Positions 6,722 through 14,788 of a stretch of 17,537 nt of DNA are shown one piece after another; position 1 is the first letter of the stretch, and each line of letters starts with the position of its first letter. The notes under the pieces are model-generated. The model searched no databases, was not told the DNA's origin, and saw nothing but the letters and a program-made list of their open reading frames with translations. The position numbers and the translations under genes are program-made. This DNA comes from Citrobacter freundii. GTDB taxonomy: Bacteria; Bacteroidota; Bacteroidia; Chitinophagales; Chitinophagaceae. The DNA lies in NCBI GenBank assembly GCA_003243445.1, contig QFQQ01000100.1, positions 1 through 17,537 of the forward strand, in the 5' to 3' direction.

Positions 6722-6749
6722 AAAAGTCAAAAGTAAAAATTTAAAAATG
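6722..6749. repeat. Single 7-bp word arm running into a start codon
   Basis: Four 7-bp units follow one another: AAAAGTC, AAAAGTA, AAAATTT, then AAAAATG, where the last three bases are the ATG of the gene at 6747. The first two words are identical to words in the inverted array at 15632-15743. No reverse-complement arm was found nearby. On the minus strand the second word, plus one base of its neighbour, reads TACTTTTG (6735-6728). That is an exact TAnnTTTG match 45 nt before the divergent ATG at 6682, so the array may also supply that promoter. Confidence 0.65.
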
Positions 6750-7670
6750 ACCCGCGGTAAGATTGTGATATCAACAATGGCGGTGCTGATCATGTTCCTG
6801 ATCGCGGCATCGTGTGATAATAAAAATATTAAAGAACCGAAGCCTGTGGTGATGCAGACGGATTTTGGTTTGAAAGATGGTGCGGTGAGCGCAATGAAAG
6901 GCGTGGCGTATGGTGTAGATGCCCGGTTGCCATTGTTTGATCTGACACATGAAATTCCTGCGTACAATATCTGGGAAGCCGCATATCGACTGAGCCAGAC
7001 GGTTCCTTACTGGCCGGCTGAAACGGTTTTTGTGTCTGTGGTTGATCCTGGTGTCGGAACCAACCGCCAATCCGTTGTGGCCCGCTTAAAGAATGGCCAG
7101 TACATCGTAACGCCGGATAACGGCACGCTGACACTGCTTGCTGACGAGATCGGTATCGAATCGTTGAGACAGATCGATGAGGCGGTGAACCGTCGCGCCG
7201 GCTCATCCGGTTCATACACATTTCATGGCCGGGATGTGTATGCATACACCGCAGCGAGGCTGGCCTCAGGTAAGATCAGTTTTGAACAGGTTGGCCCGGA
7301 GCTTTCGCGTGATGTGATCCGGATCCCATACCAGCGGGCTGAACTCACCAACGGTGTTCTAAAAGGAAGCATTCCGATCCTGGATGTTCAATACGGCAAT
7401 GCCTGGACAAATATCCCGGCTTCATTGATCAGGAAAGCAGGCATATCGGTCGGGGATAGTCTCAGCATTAAAATCCTCCATAATGATTCACTGATCTACA
7501 GTGACCGGGTCAAATTCGTGCACACGTTCGGAGAAGTTGCCGAAGGCAAAACGCTCGGGTATCTGAACAGCCTGATGAATTTTTCTGTGGCGATCAATAT
7601 GGGAAACCTGGCTGAAGAAAAGAAAATCGGATCGGGAACCGGCTGGAGTGCGCAAATTTTCAGACACTGA
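6747..7670 (+). CDS. SAM hydroxide adenosyltransferase (DUF62 / SAM hydrolase) family, lipoprotein form
   Basis: The 307-residue protein belongs to the family that includes the SAM-dependent chlorinase and fluorinase, and SAM hydroxide adenosyltransferase, which splits S-adenosylmethionine into adenosine and methionine. Family motifs are MQTDFGLKDG (36-45), DLTHEI (65-70), VDPGVGT (99-105), TPDNGTL (122-128), FHGRDVYA (159-166) and, in the C-terminal barrel, DVQYGNAWTNI (213-223). The water-activating histidine and arginine are most likely in the DLTHEI to FHGRD region, and the hydrolase role is more probable than halogenation. The odd feature is the N-terminus: a hydrophobic helix ending in LIAASC (Cys23), a lipoprotein signal, although SAM is a cytoplasmic substrate. 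The start at 6747 is the only ATG that includes this signal. Confidence 0.88.
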   Translation: MTRGKIVISTMAVLIMFLIAASCDNKNIKEPKPVVMQTDFGLKDGAVSAMKGVAYGVDARLPLFDLTHEIPAYNIWEAAYRLSQTVPYWPAETVFVSVVDPGVGTNRQSVVARLKNGQYIVTPDNGTLTLLADEIGIESLRQIDEAVNRRAGSSGSYTFHGRDVYAYTAARLASGKISFEQVGPELSRDVIRIPYQRAELTNGVLKGSIPILDVQYGNAWTNIPASLIRKAGISVGDSLSIKILHNDSLIYSDRVKFVHTFGEVAEGKTLGYLNSLMNFSVAINMGNLAEEKKIGSGTGWSAQIFRH

Positions 7671-7750
7671 TTACGCGAATTGGTGAACTACCATCAAGTA
7701 ATTCACAATCAATTAAAAGCCGCAACTTCAAATGCACAATTCGCGTAATC
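7669..7750. repeat. Inverted repeat overlapping a stop codon
   Basis: Positions 7669-7682 and 7737-7750 are perfect 14-nt reverse complements. The left arm begins inside the stop codon (7668-7670) of the gene that ends there. The right arm contains the word TTCGCGTAATCCGCG, which recurs in direct orientation at 7922 and 8030. The region 7671-8057 has no gene; besides this repeat it holds a small hairpin near 7762-7775, the two direct repeats and the terminator at 7971-8000. Confidence 0.75.
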
Positions 7751-7913
7751 CGCGCTTAAAAATTGGCGCTCCAATTGTCTTATAATTTACATTATGTTAA
7801 ATAAGATAGTGGCCAAAATCGCCTCCAAATCTCGCCTGGATCAATCCTGATTTCCAAGTGGACCCCACACTACTTCATTACTCTCCAGAGTCTTTTGTTC
7901 ATTCCTGCCTCCT

Positions 7914-8056
7914 ACGCCCCCATTCGCGTAATCCGTGCTTCCAAATCCGCGTATTCAAATTCTGTAATGCAAAAAAGCCTGGAAGCATAAACTTCCAGGC
8001 CTTTAATTCTATATCTGCGGTTCACGCCCATTCGCGAAATCCGCGTTCAAATCCGT
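7914..8056. repeat. Direct word repeats flanking a terminator
   Basis: The segments 7914-7952 and 8025-8056 are similar in direct orientation. Both read ACGCCC, then ATTCGCG, then AATCCGYG words separated by short spacers, with small insertions between. They flank the terminator hairpin at 7977-8000. The second copy runs up to the stop codon of the minus-strand TPR gene (8058-8060) and continues over it. The words belong to the same ATCYGCG family as the repeat at 28-106. Confidence 0.65.
7971..8000 (-). terminator. Intrinsic terminator for the gyrA-TPR unit
   Basis: Positions 7977-7985 and 7992-8000 are perfect 9-nt reverse complements (core GCCTGGAAG) with a 6-nt loop. On the minus strand the hairpin is followed by six U's, encoded by 7976-7971. 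It lies 58 nt beyond the stop of the TPR gene, as expected for the end of that transcript. A weaker T-rich stretch on the plus side may give some termination of the convergent gene. Confidence 0.85.
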
Positions 8057-8057
8057 G

Positions 8058-9389
8058 TTACCGGATCGTCCCATAGATATCATTCCATTTTTTCTCCTGC
8101 TCTGTATATTTCGCGATCTCTGCAGGTTTACCTTTTGCTCTGTCTTTTTTGTAGGTGTAGATATCGCCCAGGTAACCAGCTACGTTTTTGTATTGCTGTT
8201 TTTCAGGGCCGGTCAGGTTTGTTTTCTTTTGGAACAGCTCGCCCGCTTTTTCATAAGAAACGCGTGCTGCTTCATAGCTTTCGTCGAACTCCTTGTCAAG
8301 TGCATCTCTTTTTGCAATCAGGTCAGCTGGTGCTTTTGAACCTGGTTTTGCTGTTGCTTTTTTGATATCGGCAGCTACTGCATCTTTCTTTTCATTCAAT
8401 GAGGAAGCTTTGTTGATATAATACTCACCCAGGTACAGGTTTGGCAAGGTTTCGTTTGTGTTCAGCTCAGCAGCCTTCTTGAATGTTGCGATCATTTTTG
8501 TTTCAAGTTCTGCTGCATTTGCCGGTTTCACCGCACCTTCTTTATCAGAATATAAGGTGTCGTAGATCAACTGACCAAGCAACAGGCTTGATTTGTAGTT
8601 GTTCGGATCATTGGCAAGTACCTGCTCCAGTCCTTTGATCTTTGCATCCAGTGATTCTTCCAGACCAACTGCAAAATCAGTTTTGTCGTATTTAAAGAAT
8701 TCGCTTTTCGGATACAGTTCAGTACCGAGTGCTTTGTATTTATCAAATGCAGCCATGTCTTTCTTCTGGAAATTATAACGGACCAGGTATTTGTAGATGT
8801 CTTCAAAACCCGGACCCTGCAATTTCGCATCGGCCAGGCGTGCATAGTATTTTGCAGCGATGTCGGTCTTCTGATCGTTCTCTGCCATGATACCAGCCAG
8901 GATCAGGCTGTTTGTATCCATTGGTGCGGTGAACAGTTTCTTCTGGATCATGTAATCAGAAAGCGCGATCGTTCTTTCAAATTTTGGAAGACCGCTGGAC
9001 CATTTTTTATCCTGGTAGTCTTTATAACCCGCGTTGAAGTAAGTCGTATGCAGAAATGAAGGCGCGTTCTTATATGGAATATCTTCCAGCAGTTTTCCAT
9101 CGGGTTGCATTTCCTGGTATTTGGTGAATGCAGCGAAAGCTTCTTCTCTCATTTGTTCCGCCTGTGCCGCATTTTTGGGATCATCGGCAAGTGCGGCATA
9201 GATCGTTGCTTTCAGGATGTAAGCTTCCGGTTTGGAAGTGAATTTCGGATTCGTCATTCCCTTGTCCAGGTCCTTCTTGGCATCCTCATACTTATTAAAT
9301 AAGATGTTGTTTTTGATACCATCATAGTTCTGCGCTTTCGTAAGCAAGGCAAACGTCAGCATCGTTAAAATGAACGTGGTCTTTTTCAT
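8058..9389 (-). CDS. Periplasmic TPR-repeat protein downstream of gyrA
   Basis: The 443-residue protein starts with a signal peptide (MKKTTFILTM...LLTKAQ, cleavage about 20/21) and should be periplasmic. The rest is helical with tetratricopeptide-like pairs. Examples are AYILKATIYAALADDPKNA (57-75 region), GYKDYQDKKWSSGLPKFE (121-138), GLEQVLANDPNNYKSSLLLG (253-272), and a later pair around 300-325 (MIATFKKAAELN, NLYLGEYYINKAS). A lysine- and alanine-rich coiled segment (335-385) follows. TPR proteins are protein-binding scaffolds; the partner is unknown. It starts 33 nt after the gyrA stop, with no promoter visible between, so it is probably cotranscribed with gyrA. From memory, a TPR gene directly after gyrA is common in Bacteroidota, though the reason is not known. 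Confidence 0.85.
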   Translation of the reverse strand: MKKTTFILTMLTFALLTKAQNYDGIKNNILFNKYEDAKKDLDKGMTNPKFTSKPEAYILKATIYAALADDPKNAAQAEQMREEAFAAFTKYQEMQPDGKLLEDIPYKNAPSFLHTTYFNAGYKDYQDKKWSSGLPKFERTIALSDYMIQKKLFTAPMDTNSLILAGIMAENDQKTDIAAKYYARLADAKLQGPGFEDIYKYLVRYNFQKKDMAAFDKYKALGTELYPKSEFFKYDKTDFAVGLEESLDAKIKGLEQVLANDPNNYKSSLLLGQLIYDTLYSDKEGAVKPANAAELETKMIATFKKAAELNTNETLPNLYLGEYYINKASSLNEKKDAVAADIKKATAKPGSKAPADLIAKRDALDKEFDESYEAARVSYEKAGELFQKKTNLTGPEKQQYKNVAGYLGDIYTYKKDRAKGKPAEIAKYTEQEKKWNDIYGTIR

Positions 9390-9422
9390 TATTTTAATTG
9401 AATTAATAAATAATTAAATGAG

Positions 9423-12074
9423 TTATTCACCGCTCTTTGTTTCTTCTGCATCTGAAGATGAATCCGGCGTTGTATCGGTTGCGTCATTGCCTTCGTTCGC
9501 GATCTCGCCTTCTGCAGCCGGAGGCTGTATTGCCTGGGGCTCGCCGCCTTCAACAACAGGTGCAAGTCCTTCAACCGGTGCGGTTTCTACCTGTTCCTCA
9601 TCCAGTTTGGTGATCGCTGCAATTTCATCGCCTTCATCGAGCCGGATCAGTTTGACGCCTTGTGTGGCACGTCCCTGTTCGCTCACGTTGGCTACTTTCA
9701 TCCGGATCGTCACGCCGCTTTTGCAGGTGATCATCAGATCTTCGTTTTCCAGCACATCGAGAATGCCTACGAGATTTCCGGTCTTCTCCGTCACGTTGAT
9801 CGTTTTCACGCCTTTACCGCCACGGTTGGTAAAGCGGTATTCATCTACCGGTGTACGCTTTCCGAATCCTTTATCGCTCACCACCAGTACTGTTTTGGAT
9901 GCATCGGTCTCAGGGTTTACACAAATCATACCAACAACCTCATCTTTTTCATCATCCACTTCAATTCCTGCCACGCCAATGGCGCCACGGCCTGTTGCGC
10001 GTACTTTTTCTTCGGAGAAACGGATCGCGCGGCCGCTTTTCACTGCCATCATGATCTCTGAATGTCCGTCGGTCATTTTTGCTTCCAGCAGTTCGTCGCC
10101 TTCGACAACGGTGATCGCATTCACACCGGTTTGACGCGGTCTGCTGAATTCCTGCAATTCTGTTTTCTTGATGATACCTTTCTTGGTACAGAGTACGATA
10201 TTGTGTGAATTGACGAACTCTTCGTCCTTCAGATCTTTCACGTCAATGATCGCGCGGACTTTATCATCCGGAGGTATTTGGATAAGGTTCTGGATCGCCC
10301 TGCCCTTGCTTGTTTTCTCTCCTTCGGGGATCTCATACACATTGAGCCAGTAGCAACGTCCTTTTTCGGTAAAGAACAGGAGCGTATGATGGGTGGAAGC
10401 TACGAAAAGATGTTCAATATAATCCTCTTCCCGTGTTTTTCCTCCCAGTACGCCACGGCCGCCACGGCGTTGTGCGCGGTAATCTTCAGCAGGTGTGCGT
10501 TTGATATAGCCAAGATGCGAGATAGTGATCACTACTGCCTCTTCCTTGATCAGGTCTTTAATTCTTACTTCATTGTCGAGGTAAGTGATCTCCGTCTTTC
10601 TTTCATCACCGTATTTGTCTTTGATCTCCAGCAATTCTTTTCTGATCACCCCATAGCGGAGGTCTTCATTGGCCAGGAGTTCGCGGAGTTCTCCGATCAG
10701 CTTCATCAGCTCATCGTATTCTTCTTTGATCTTCTCGCGCTCCATGCCTGTCAAACGTTGCAGACGCAGTTCCAGGATCGCTTTTGCCTGGATCTCATCA
10801 AGTCCCCAGCCTGCATTGACCAGGTTGTCTTTCGCAACCTCCGGCGTTGAAGAGGCACGGATCATGGCGATCACTTCATCCAGGTGATCAAGTGCAATCA
10901 GGTAACCCTGCAGGATATGCGCTCTTTTTTCCGCTTCCCTCAGTTCGAATTGTGTACGGCGGATCACCACTTCATGACGGAACTCCACGAACTCCACGAT
11001 CAGGTCGCGAAGGTTCAATGTCTTTGGTCTGCCTTTTACGATCGCAACGTTGTTGATACCGTAAGAAGTTTGCAGTTCCGTCAGTTTATACAATTGGTTC
11101 ACGATCACATTTGCCACTCCGTCCCTTTTCAGATCGATGACGATACGTGTACCTTCTTTGTTGTTTGATTCGTTGTTGACGTGTGCAATACCATCGATCA
11201 GTTTTTCATTGACCAGTTCGCCGATGCGATTGGTCAGCGCATCCCTGTTCACCTGGTAAGGAACTTCTGTGATGATGATCTGTTCGCGGCCGCTTGGTTT
11301 TGTTTCAATGGTCAGACGGCCTCTTACCACTACACGTCCGCGGCCATAGTGCATGGCGGCTTTCACACCTTCCATTCCGTAAATGATCCCTGCGGTTGGA
11401 AAGTCGGGCGCTTTCACGTGTTGCATCAGTTCATCCACTGTCACGTCACGTTTATCGATGTATGCCACGCAACCGTCAATGGTTTCAGAAAGGTTATGCG
11501 GCATCATGTTCGTAGCCATACCCACGGCAATACCGCTACTGCCATTGATCAGCAGTTGAGGAATCCTTGTAGGAAGAATGGATGGTTCTTTCTCTGAATC
11601 ATCGAAGTTAAGCTGGAAGTCAACGGTGTCTTTCTCGATGTCATCCAGCATATGTTCGCCGAGACGATCGAGCCTGACTTCCGTATATCGCATTGCCGCC
11701 GGATCATCACCATCCTGGTTACCGAAGTTACCCTGGCCATCGACCAGTGTATAGCGCATATTCCATTCCTGTGCGAGACGGGCCATGGCGAAGTAAACCG
11801 ATGAATCACCATGCGGGTGATATTTACCCAACACCTCACCTACCACACGCGCGGATTTTTTGTAAGGTTTGTTATGATTCAACCCGAGTTCATTCATCGC
11901 GAAAAGGATCCGCCGGTGAACTGGTTTGAAACCGTCTCTTACATCCGGTAGTGCGCGGCCTACGATCACTGACATGGAGTAATCGATGTAGGCAGTCTTC
12001 ATCTGCTCCTCGATATTGACGGGAATGATCCTGTCAATATCACTCGTTTCCTGTGGTTCAAAATTCTCTTCCAT
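9423..12074 (-). CDS. gyrA: DNA gyrase subunit A
   Basis: GyrA is the DNA-cleaving and rejoining subunit of gyrase, which introduces negative supercoils together with GyrB. The 883-residue protein shows the conserved N-terminus (GRALPDVRDGFKPVHRRILFAM, 39-60), the quinolone-resistance region around YHPHGDSSVYFAM (85-97), and the catalytic Tyr130 in AAMRYTEVRL. The GyrA box QRRGGRG (535-541) marks gyrase rather than topoisomerase IV ParC. The beta-pinwheel occupies about 510-820 and ends in an acidic tail (823-883). In the resistance region Ser91 aligns with E. coli Ser83, while Phe95 aligns with Asp87. The start is ATG at 12074. The promoter is probably at 12131-12138. The TPR gene follows after 33 nt. 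gyrB is not in the window. Confidence 0.98.
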   Translation of the reverse strand: MEENFEPQETSDIDRIIPVNIEEQMKTAYIDYSMSVIVGRALPDVRDGFKPVHRRILFAMNELGLNHNKPYKKSARVVGEVLGKYHPHGDSSVYFAMARLAQEWNMRYTLVDGQGNFGNQDGDDPAAMRYTEVRLDRLGEHMLDDIEKDTVDFQLNFDDSEKEPSILPTRIPQLLINGSSGIAVGMATNMMPHNLSETIDGCVAYIDKRDVTVDELMQHVKAPDFPTAGIIYGMEGVKAAMHYGRGRVVVRGRLTIETKPSGREQIIITEVPYQVNRDALTNRIGELVNEKLIDGIAHVNNESNNKEGTRIVIDLKRDGVANVIVNQLYKLTELQTSYGINNVAIVKGRPKTLNLRDLIVEFVEFRHEVVIRRTQFELREAEKRAHILQGYLIALDHLDEVIAMIRASSTPEVAKDNLVNAGWGLDEIQAKAILELRLQRLTGMEREKIKEEYDELMKLIGELRELLANEDLRYGVIRKELLEIKDKYGDERKTEITYLDNEVRIKDLIKEEAVVITISHLGYIKRTPAEDYRAQRRGGRGVLGGKTREEDYIEHLFVASTHHTLLFFTEKGRCYWLNVYEIPEGEKTSKGRAIQNLIQIPPDDKVRAIIDVKDLKDEEFVNSHNIVLCTKKGIIKKTELQEFSRPRQTGVNAITVVEGDELLEAKMTDGHSEIMMAVKSGRAIRFSEEKVRATGRGAIGVAGIEVDDEKDEVVGMICVNPETDASKTVLVVSDKGFGKRTPVDEYRFTNRGGKGVKTINVTEKTGNLVGILDVLENEDLMITCKSGVTIRMKVANVSEQGRATQGVKLIRLDEGDEIAAITKLDEEQVETAPVEGLAPVVEGGEPQAIQPPAAEGEIANEGNDATDTTPDSSSDAEETKSGE

Positions 12075-12130
12075 AATTATTCGGGATTCTTGTGTATTCG
12101 CTGCTCAAAATCAGCGCTTTTAAGGGCTTG

Positions 12131-12138
12131 CAAATCTA
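12131..12138 (-). promoter_or_regulatory. -7 promoter element for gyrA
   Basis: On the minus strand, TAGATTTG at 12138-12131 matches TAnnTTTG exactly. It lies 56 nt before the gyrA ATG, giving a leader of about 50 nt. A TTTTG occurs upstream, but only 14 nt away, so no well-spaced -33 element is seen. Confidence 0.5.
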
Positions 12139-12221
12139 CCTTTTTTGGTACTCAAAACCTGATAAAGAAGGTGAATTTTCGGGGTAGTTTTCCACGGTTT
12201 GTGGATTACGTTTTTGAGAGA

Positions 12222-12386
12222 GACGACGGACCGCCGACCGCAGACCGCAGTACCAGGTTTCAGAAAGGAAAATGCTCTAGATACAGGAACAAAATGTATA
12301 TCTCAAACCCGTATATAATTTGCGATCCTGAGGCATGATACCGCGGTCGGCGGTCCGTGGTCGGCGGTCCGTGGTCGGCGGTCTCC
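12222..12386. repeat. Inverted 7-bp word arrays between gyrA and the GYF gene
   Basis: The right arm is six consecutive 7-bp units at 12345-12386. GGTCGGC and GGTCCGT alternate for five units, and a final GGTCTCC follows. The left arm is four 7-bp units at 12222-12249 (GACGACG, GACCGCC, then GACCGCA twice). Positions 12226-12241 and 12343-12358 are perfect 16-nt reverse complements. The loop of about 90 nt is AT-rich and holds no gene. The divergent gap 12075-12556 (482 nt) otherwise contains only the gyrA -7 element and an unremarkable stretch from 12387 to 12556. Confidence 0.85.
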
Positions 12387-12556
12387 CAACTTATAACATT
12401 CCCTTTGCACCTGACGGCATGGATTTTACGTTTAACAGGATAACCGTTTTTATTAACAGTAAAAACTTAGCAGTCAGAGATTAGTGCCCGATTTTTGCGT
12501 TGTGGATACTGTTTGGGACGGTGATCCTGTTTGTTTAACTACCAATTGAGAACGAT

Positions 12557-14050
12557 ATGGCAAATTATCTGCTGTTGCGTGACAACAAGGAAAGCGGGCC
12601 TTTCGCTGCGGAAGACCTGGTGAAGATGGGACTGAAGCCTTATGACCTCGTATGGGTGCAGGGCAAAAGTGCGGCATGGCGTTATCCCAGCGAGATCGAC
12701 GAATTGAAGCCGTATGCACCGGAAGTGGAAGAACAACCCTTTGACCGGTTTTACAAGAAACCTGCGGCTACAGAAACCGCGCAGCAGGCCATCCAGCCGG
12801 TAAAGCAGGCCGCAACTGTGAATGATCAATACGAAGCATACCTGCCAAAACTGACCACTGAGCAGGAACAACCCGTTAAGAAAAGATCCGTTTTTGTGAC
12901 CATGCCCGGACAGGTTGCAGAAAGAAAAGTGGCGGTAAGGCCAACACCGGTCACGAAACCCAAACCCGCACCGACTCCTATCCCCGATTATACATTGCCG
13001 GAGGCGGAAGAAACGATCAGCATTACAGAAAATCCCGTAGCTAAGATCAACTACTCGCAGCCGCTGGATGAGATCAAGGAGATGTATGTAAAAACGCTGA
13101 AGGACCGCAAAGACAAGATCGCACGCAAGAGCTTTCTGAAGATCAGCCTGAAAAGAGCCGCGGTTGTTGCCGGCCTGATCGGTATTGGTCTGCTGGCTGG
13201 TTTTATTCTTAAGTCCAGGCCAGCGGCAAATGCTCAACTGGCGCAGCAGCTCCCGGTAACCAACACGCTTGCGGTTACCAATGATCAGCAGCAAACAACG
13301 CCTCAACAACCCCCTTCCCAGGAAACACAAACAATAGACCCTCCTGCGGAAACAACACCCAATGATCAACCGGTAACTCAACCGGTAACTGCCGCTCCGC
13401 AAATGCATGACAAAGTTGCCGCAGAAAAGCCGCAAAGCCAGCGGTCAGCACCTGCACCAATTACCGGTTCAGATGAGCCCCGGCCCAAAAAAGAAAAAAC
13501 ATCCCTACCCGCGGAAACAGCGGAAATAAAAGATACAAGAAAGCCTCTTGCTGTAATGCCTTCTGCAGATACACGCAAAAAAGAAAACCAGGAAGAATAT
13601 GCTGCTGCTGAAACCAACCCGGTTACAGGTGAGCGTACTAAAACGGTGAGAATGGTTCCTCCACCTGTTTCCTCCAATGAAAAAACTTCGCGTACAGAGA
13701 ATGAACTCCCTTCGTCAACAAGAAATACAACTACAGCAAGCACCAATGCGCTGTCCGGTCTTGGTGACAAAGTGAGTGTTTCAAGCAATGATTACAAACG
13801 CGTGGCATTGGGTGGCATTCGTAATCTCGAATTGACTGTCAGCAATCATTCCAAATACGATCTTGATGAAGTAGCGGTAGAATTGCAATACCTGAAACCT
13901 GGTGATCAAATACTGAAAACACAGATCGTGCAATTCAAATCCGTTGGTGCGAATAATACGGAGACTCTGCGCATTCCTGATACGAACAGAGGAGTAAAAG
14001 TGCAGTTCAGGATCGTGCGGATCGGAAGCAGTCAGTTAGTGGACAGGTGA
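12557..14050 (+). CDS. GYF_2 (DUF4339)-domain protein with one membrane span
   Basis: The 497-residue protein has an N-terminal GYF_2-type domain (about 3-53: YLLLRDNKESGPF, LVKMGLKPYDLVWVQG, AWRYPSEIDEL). This module is thought to bind proline-rich peptides. A proline-rich linker, a conserved helix (about 165-195) and a single transmembrane segment (about 201-218, VVAGLIGIGLLAGFIL) follow, preceded by basic residues, so the GYF end is predicted to be cytoplasmic. A long disordered stretch rich in Q, P, T and E (about 222-400) leads to a beta-rich C-terminal domain (about 403-497: LGGIRNLELTVSNHSKYDLDEVAVELQYL), resembling a small immunoglobulin-like fold beyond the membrane. The layout suggests a link across the inner membrane; the function is unknown. 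ATG at 12557 is the first residue of the domain. No clear -7 element was found. Confidence 0.82.
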   Translation: MANYLLLRDNKESGPFAAEDLVKMGLKPYDLVWVQGKSAAWRYPSEIDELKPYAPEVEEQPFDRFYKKPAATETAQQAIQPVKQAATVNDQYEAYLPKLTTEQEQPVKKRSVFVTMPGQVAERKVAVRPTPVTKPKPAPTPIPDYTLPEAEETISITENPVAKINYSQPLDEIKEMYVKTLKDRKDKIARKSFLKISLKRAAVVAGLIGIGLLAGFILKSRPAANAQLAQQLPVTNTLAVTNDQQQTTPQQPPSQETQTIDPPAETTPNDQPVTQPVTAAPQMHDKVAAEKPQSQRSAPAPITGSDEPRPKKEKTSLPAETAEIKDTRKPLAVMPSADTRKKENQEEYAAAETNPVTGERTKTVRMVPPPVSSNEKTSRTENELPSSTRNTTTASTNALSGLGDKVSVSSNDYKRVALGGIRNLELTVSNHSKYDLDEVAVELQYLKPGDQILKTQIVQFKSVGANNTETLRIPDTNRGVKVQFRIVRIGSSQLVDR

Positions 14051-14209
14051 GTATTGAATAGTCGTAAAGTATGATGCTATCCGAGGTTAAATGAAGATCT
14101 GCCCTCTGAAAAGGATTTCCTCTGGCCCCACGATTTTAAGGAGCGAAGATTTTGTTACGTGAGGTTTCCTCCTCCGGCTTATTCAAAACTGATAGCTAAC
14201 AACTCCATT

Positions 14210-14788
14210 CTATACGCGCAGCATTCCCCGGAATCCTCTCACTGCATAATATGATGAAGCACCGTTATGGTAAACAAATACGGTGTTGTATCTCCTGTCG
14301 CAAAACAACGCTCCACCGAGTTCACGTATTTCTTTGGGCGTCCTGATCCAGCTTGAAGTTTTTGTATCAAAATCGCCAAGCGTTTGAAGAGCCCTGTATT
14401 GTTCCTCGTCAAGTATTTCTATGCCCATTTCGTTGGCCATATCGATAGCGCTGTTCGCTGGTTTGTGTTCTTTCCTGGAATCGAGCGCTTCACGGTCGTA
14501 GCAGATGCTGCGTCGCTCTTTGGGCGTTTCGGGTGAGCAATCACAGAACAGGTATTCATCTGTCTTTTTATCGTGACCGATCACATCGGGCTCCCCTCCT
14601 GTTCTTTCCATTTCATCGAGAGACCGGAGCTTGGCCGGATCTGCTTCGAGCTTTGCCTGCACTTTTGCCCAGTCAATACCTTTGTGCCTGCTCATATTCT
14701 TCTCAAATCTTGCCTGTAAAATTCTGAGCAATTCGTCGCCGGAGGAAGAGGATAATTTTTGTTTTGAAGAAGCTTGTTTGGCCATCAT
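14210..14788 (-). CDS. DUF4256 family protein
   Basis: The 192-residue protein matches the DUF4256 family from memory over nearly its whole length. Recognisable segments are LLRILQARFEKNMSRHKGIDW, MERTGGEPDV, SICYDREALDSRK, AIDMANEMGIEIL, DTKTSSWI, GGALFCDRRYNTVFVYHNGA and YYAVRGFRG at the end. There is no signal peptide and no membrane segment, so it should be cytoplasmic. The first 17 residues are a Ser/Lys/Gln-rich, probably flexible stretch. The biochemical function of this family is not known to me. Two adjacent ATG codons (14788 and 14785) can serve as start. It stands alone: the plus-strand gene at 14050 converges on it, and a terminator separates it from the upstream barrel gene. Confidence 0.85.
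   Translation of the reverse strand: MMAKQASSKQKLSSSSGDELLRILQARFEKNMSRHKGIDWAKVQAKLEADPAKLRSLDEMERTGGEPDVIGHDKKTDEYLFCDCSPETPKERRSICYDREALDSRKEHKPANSAIDMANEMGIEILDEEQYRALQTLGDFDTKTSSWIRTPKEIRELGGALFCDRRYNTVFVYHNGASSYYAVRGFRGMLRV

Noticed and set aside
6683..6967. N-terminal extension of the HEAT-like protein
   Set aside because: It overlaps the start of the divergent gene and its translation is irregular; the ATG at 6682 begins the helical protein.
9418..11929. Several plus-strand open frames of 60-240 codons opposite gyrA
   Set aside because: They are antisense shadows of gyrA, whose protein is conserved throughout; the translations are rich in Ser, Phe, Cys and His, as expected of antisense frames.
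12090..12338. Plus-strand 82-residue open frame in the gyrA upstream region
   Set aside because: It covers the gyrA promoter and the left word array, its composition follows the repeat, and it has no recognisable protein pattern.
12222..12386. CRISPR-like array
   Set aside because: Units are 7 bp with no unique spacers, in inverted arms, and no cas genes are in the window.
12539..13788. Minus-strand frames of up to 298 codons opposite the GYF gene
   Set aside because: They read the complement of a clear domain protein, and are rich in Cys, Arg, Phe and Leu without any motif.
14051..14209. Another inverted word repeat in the convergent gap
   Set aside because: Only weak similarity between two TTTCCTC-containing stretches was found, with no regular period and no good inverted arms.
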